Source of the DNA: Rhodococcus sp. OK302 | Lineage (GTDB): Bacteria > Actinomycetota > Actinomycetes > Mycobacteriales > Mycobacteriaceae | Direction of reading: 5' to 3' | Assembly: GCF_002245895.1 (NCBI RefSeq) | Contig: NZ_NPJZ01000001.1 | Span: forward strand, 1,710,501 to 1,774,500 | Length of the DNA: 64,000 bases | Shown: positions 63,343-64,000 of the stretch, in pieces | Layout: each line of letters starts with the position of its first letter | Numbering within the stretch: the stretch's first letter is position 1 | Notes under the pieces: model-generated | Database searches by the model: none | Seen by the model: the letters and a program-made list of their open reading frames with translations, nothing else | What the model was told of the DNA's origin: nothing | Program-made: the position numbers and the translations under genes

Positions 63343-64000
63343 CCACGAACTCGAAATCCGAAAAGTCCTCTTCAAGAGGGCTTTTCCGATTGCATGGGCT
63401 TCCGCTCCGATTCACGCTCGTAGCCGCCCTGCTGGTATTGGCTGGTCTCGGATTGCTTGCCTCGGGAGTTGCGGTTACGTCCGCGCTCGAGAACTCGTTG
63501 ACGCAACGAACCGACAAGACGCTGTACGAGGCCATCGACGGTTGGGCGAAGCCGCATTCGCGAGATGTCCAGCCCCCCAGCGATGTCGGACCAAATACCA
63601 GACCACCAAGTCCGTTTTTCGTTCGAACCGTAACCGCCGACGGACGCGTCATCGTCCTCAACGATCAACCTTCGACGCGGACTGAGCCCGACTTGTCGGT
63701 CGACGCGACAAACGGTCCCGTTACGACCGGGTCGAACGACGGTTCCGATGTTCAATGGCGTGTGCTGACAACCGTGAGAGACGGAACGACCACAACAATT
63801 GCGGTACGCCTCACGGATATCGAGCAAACCGTCGACGATTTGATCCGACTGCAATTCGGCATCGGCATCGTGGTGTTGCTCGTGCTCGGAGGGGGTGCGT
63901 ACGTTGTCGTCGGTCGAAGTTTGCGACCGCTCGTGGAAGTCGAGGAGACCGCAGCAGCTATCGCCGCCGGCGATCTGCATCGGCGTGTCCCGGAATGGGA
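63339..64000 (+). CDS. Sensor histidine kinase, N-terminal part (cut by window end)
   Basis: ATG at 63,339 overlaps the response-regulator stop (ATGA). The visible 220 residues are a basic N terminus, helix FTLVAALLVLAGLGLLASGVAV, a periplasmic sensor domain of about 120 residues, a second helix IGIVVLLVLGGGAYVVV and the start of a HAMP linker (GRSLRPLVEVEETAAAIAAGDL). The catalytic region is beyond the end. It should phosphorylate the preceding regulator. Confidence 0.88.
   Translation, partial: MTTNSKSEKSSSRGLFRLHGLPLRFTLVAALLVLAGLGLLASGVAVTSALENSLTQRTDKTLYEAIDGWAKPHSRDVQPPSDVGPNTRPPSPFFVRTVTADGRVIVLNDQPSTRTEPDLSVDATNGPVTTGSNDGSDVQWRVLTTVRDGTTTTIAVRLTDIEQTVDDLIRLQFGIGIVVLLVLGGGAYVVVGRSLRPLVEVEETAAAIAAGDLHRRVPEW

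Overview
The window reads as chromosomal DNA of a mycolic-acid actinobacterium, most likely Rhodococcus of the erythropolis/qingshengii group. The grounds are a GC-rich base composition, GTG and ATG starts behind purine-rich ribosome sites, a full mce4 steroid-import operon, and many proteins that match Mycobacterium tuberculosis counterparts closely in length and motifs (FadA5, CYP125, Ltp3, Ltp4, FadD19, EchA19, FadE26, FadE27, FdxD, Hsd4A, Mce4A-F, OtsA, FprB, LigC). The genus call rests on pattern recognition, not on a search.

Positions 1-15,700 hold housekeeping and miscellaneous genes: an exonuclease fragment, a short-chain dehydrogenase divergent from a TetR regulator, a fungal-type cytosine deaminase, CorA behind a folded-looking leader, a lipoprotein, the LigC/Prim-PolC repair pair, a secreted protein, a serine hydrolase, dodecin, a toroid-fold protein, FprB, a BacA-like ABC transporter, an L,D-transpeptidase, YnfA and an unusual GyrA-like/GNAT fusion.

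Positions 15,790-46,750 are a sterol catabolism and uptake island. It contains fadA5-ddn divergent from cyp125; a minus-strand operon (DUF35 protein, ltp4, ltp3, an F420-type oxidoreductase, a ketosteroid-isomerase-like protein) divergent from a second F420-type oxidoreductase; echA19 divergent from fadD19 and a nitronate monooxygenase; fadE26-fadE27-fadD17 divergent from fdxD and hsd4A; and the mce4 operon (yrbE4A, yrbE4B, mce4A-F and two Mce-associated genes). Palindromes close to the KstR consensus TnnAACnnGTTnnA lie at almost every promoter, so these genes are probably one cholesterol/phytosterol regulon. Mce4 imports the sterol, CYP125 and FadD19 oxidise and activate the side chain, and the FadE, EchA, Hsd4A, Ltp and FadA5 enzymes shorten it.

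Positions 46,770-64,000 carry otsA, an asymmetric heterodimeric ABC exporter, a hydrolase, a CsoR/CstR-like repressor with a DUF302 protein and an MmpL transporter sharing operator-like palindromes, a methyltransferase, an orphan MbtH protein, a ThrE-type exporter, tRNA-Thr with a broken integrase remnant, a DUF1877 protein, a GAF-ANTAR regulator, an unannotated 36-residue peptide gene facing a decapeptide-repeat protein, a guanidine-III riboswitch ahead of an SMR exporter, and a TrcR-like two-component system cut by the window end.

The most notable observations are the CstR-like/DUF302/MmpL operator set, the repeat protein with its convergent micropeptide, the GyrA-like/GNAT fusion, the guanidine-III riboswitch, the cysteine-free tandem DUF35 protein beside two cysteine-free thiolase-fold proteins, and two separate 3'-end tandem duplications that copy a stop codon. 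All assignments come from reading the sequence; no database or folding program was run.
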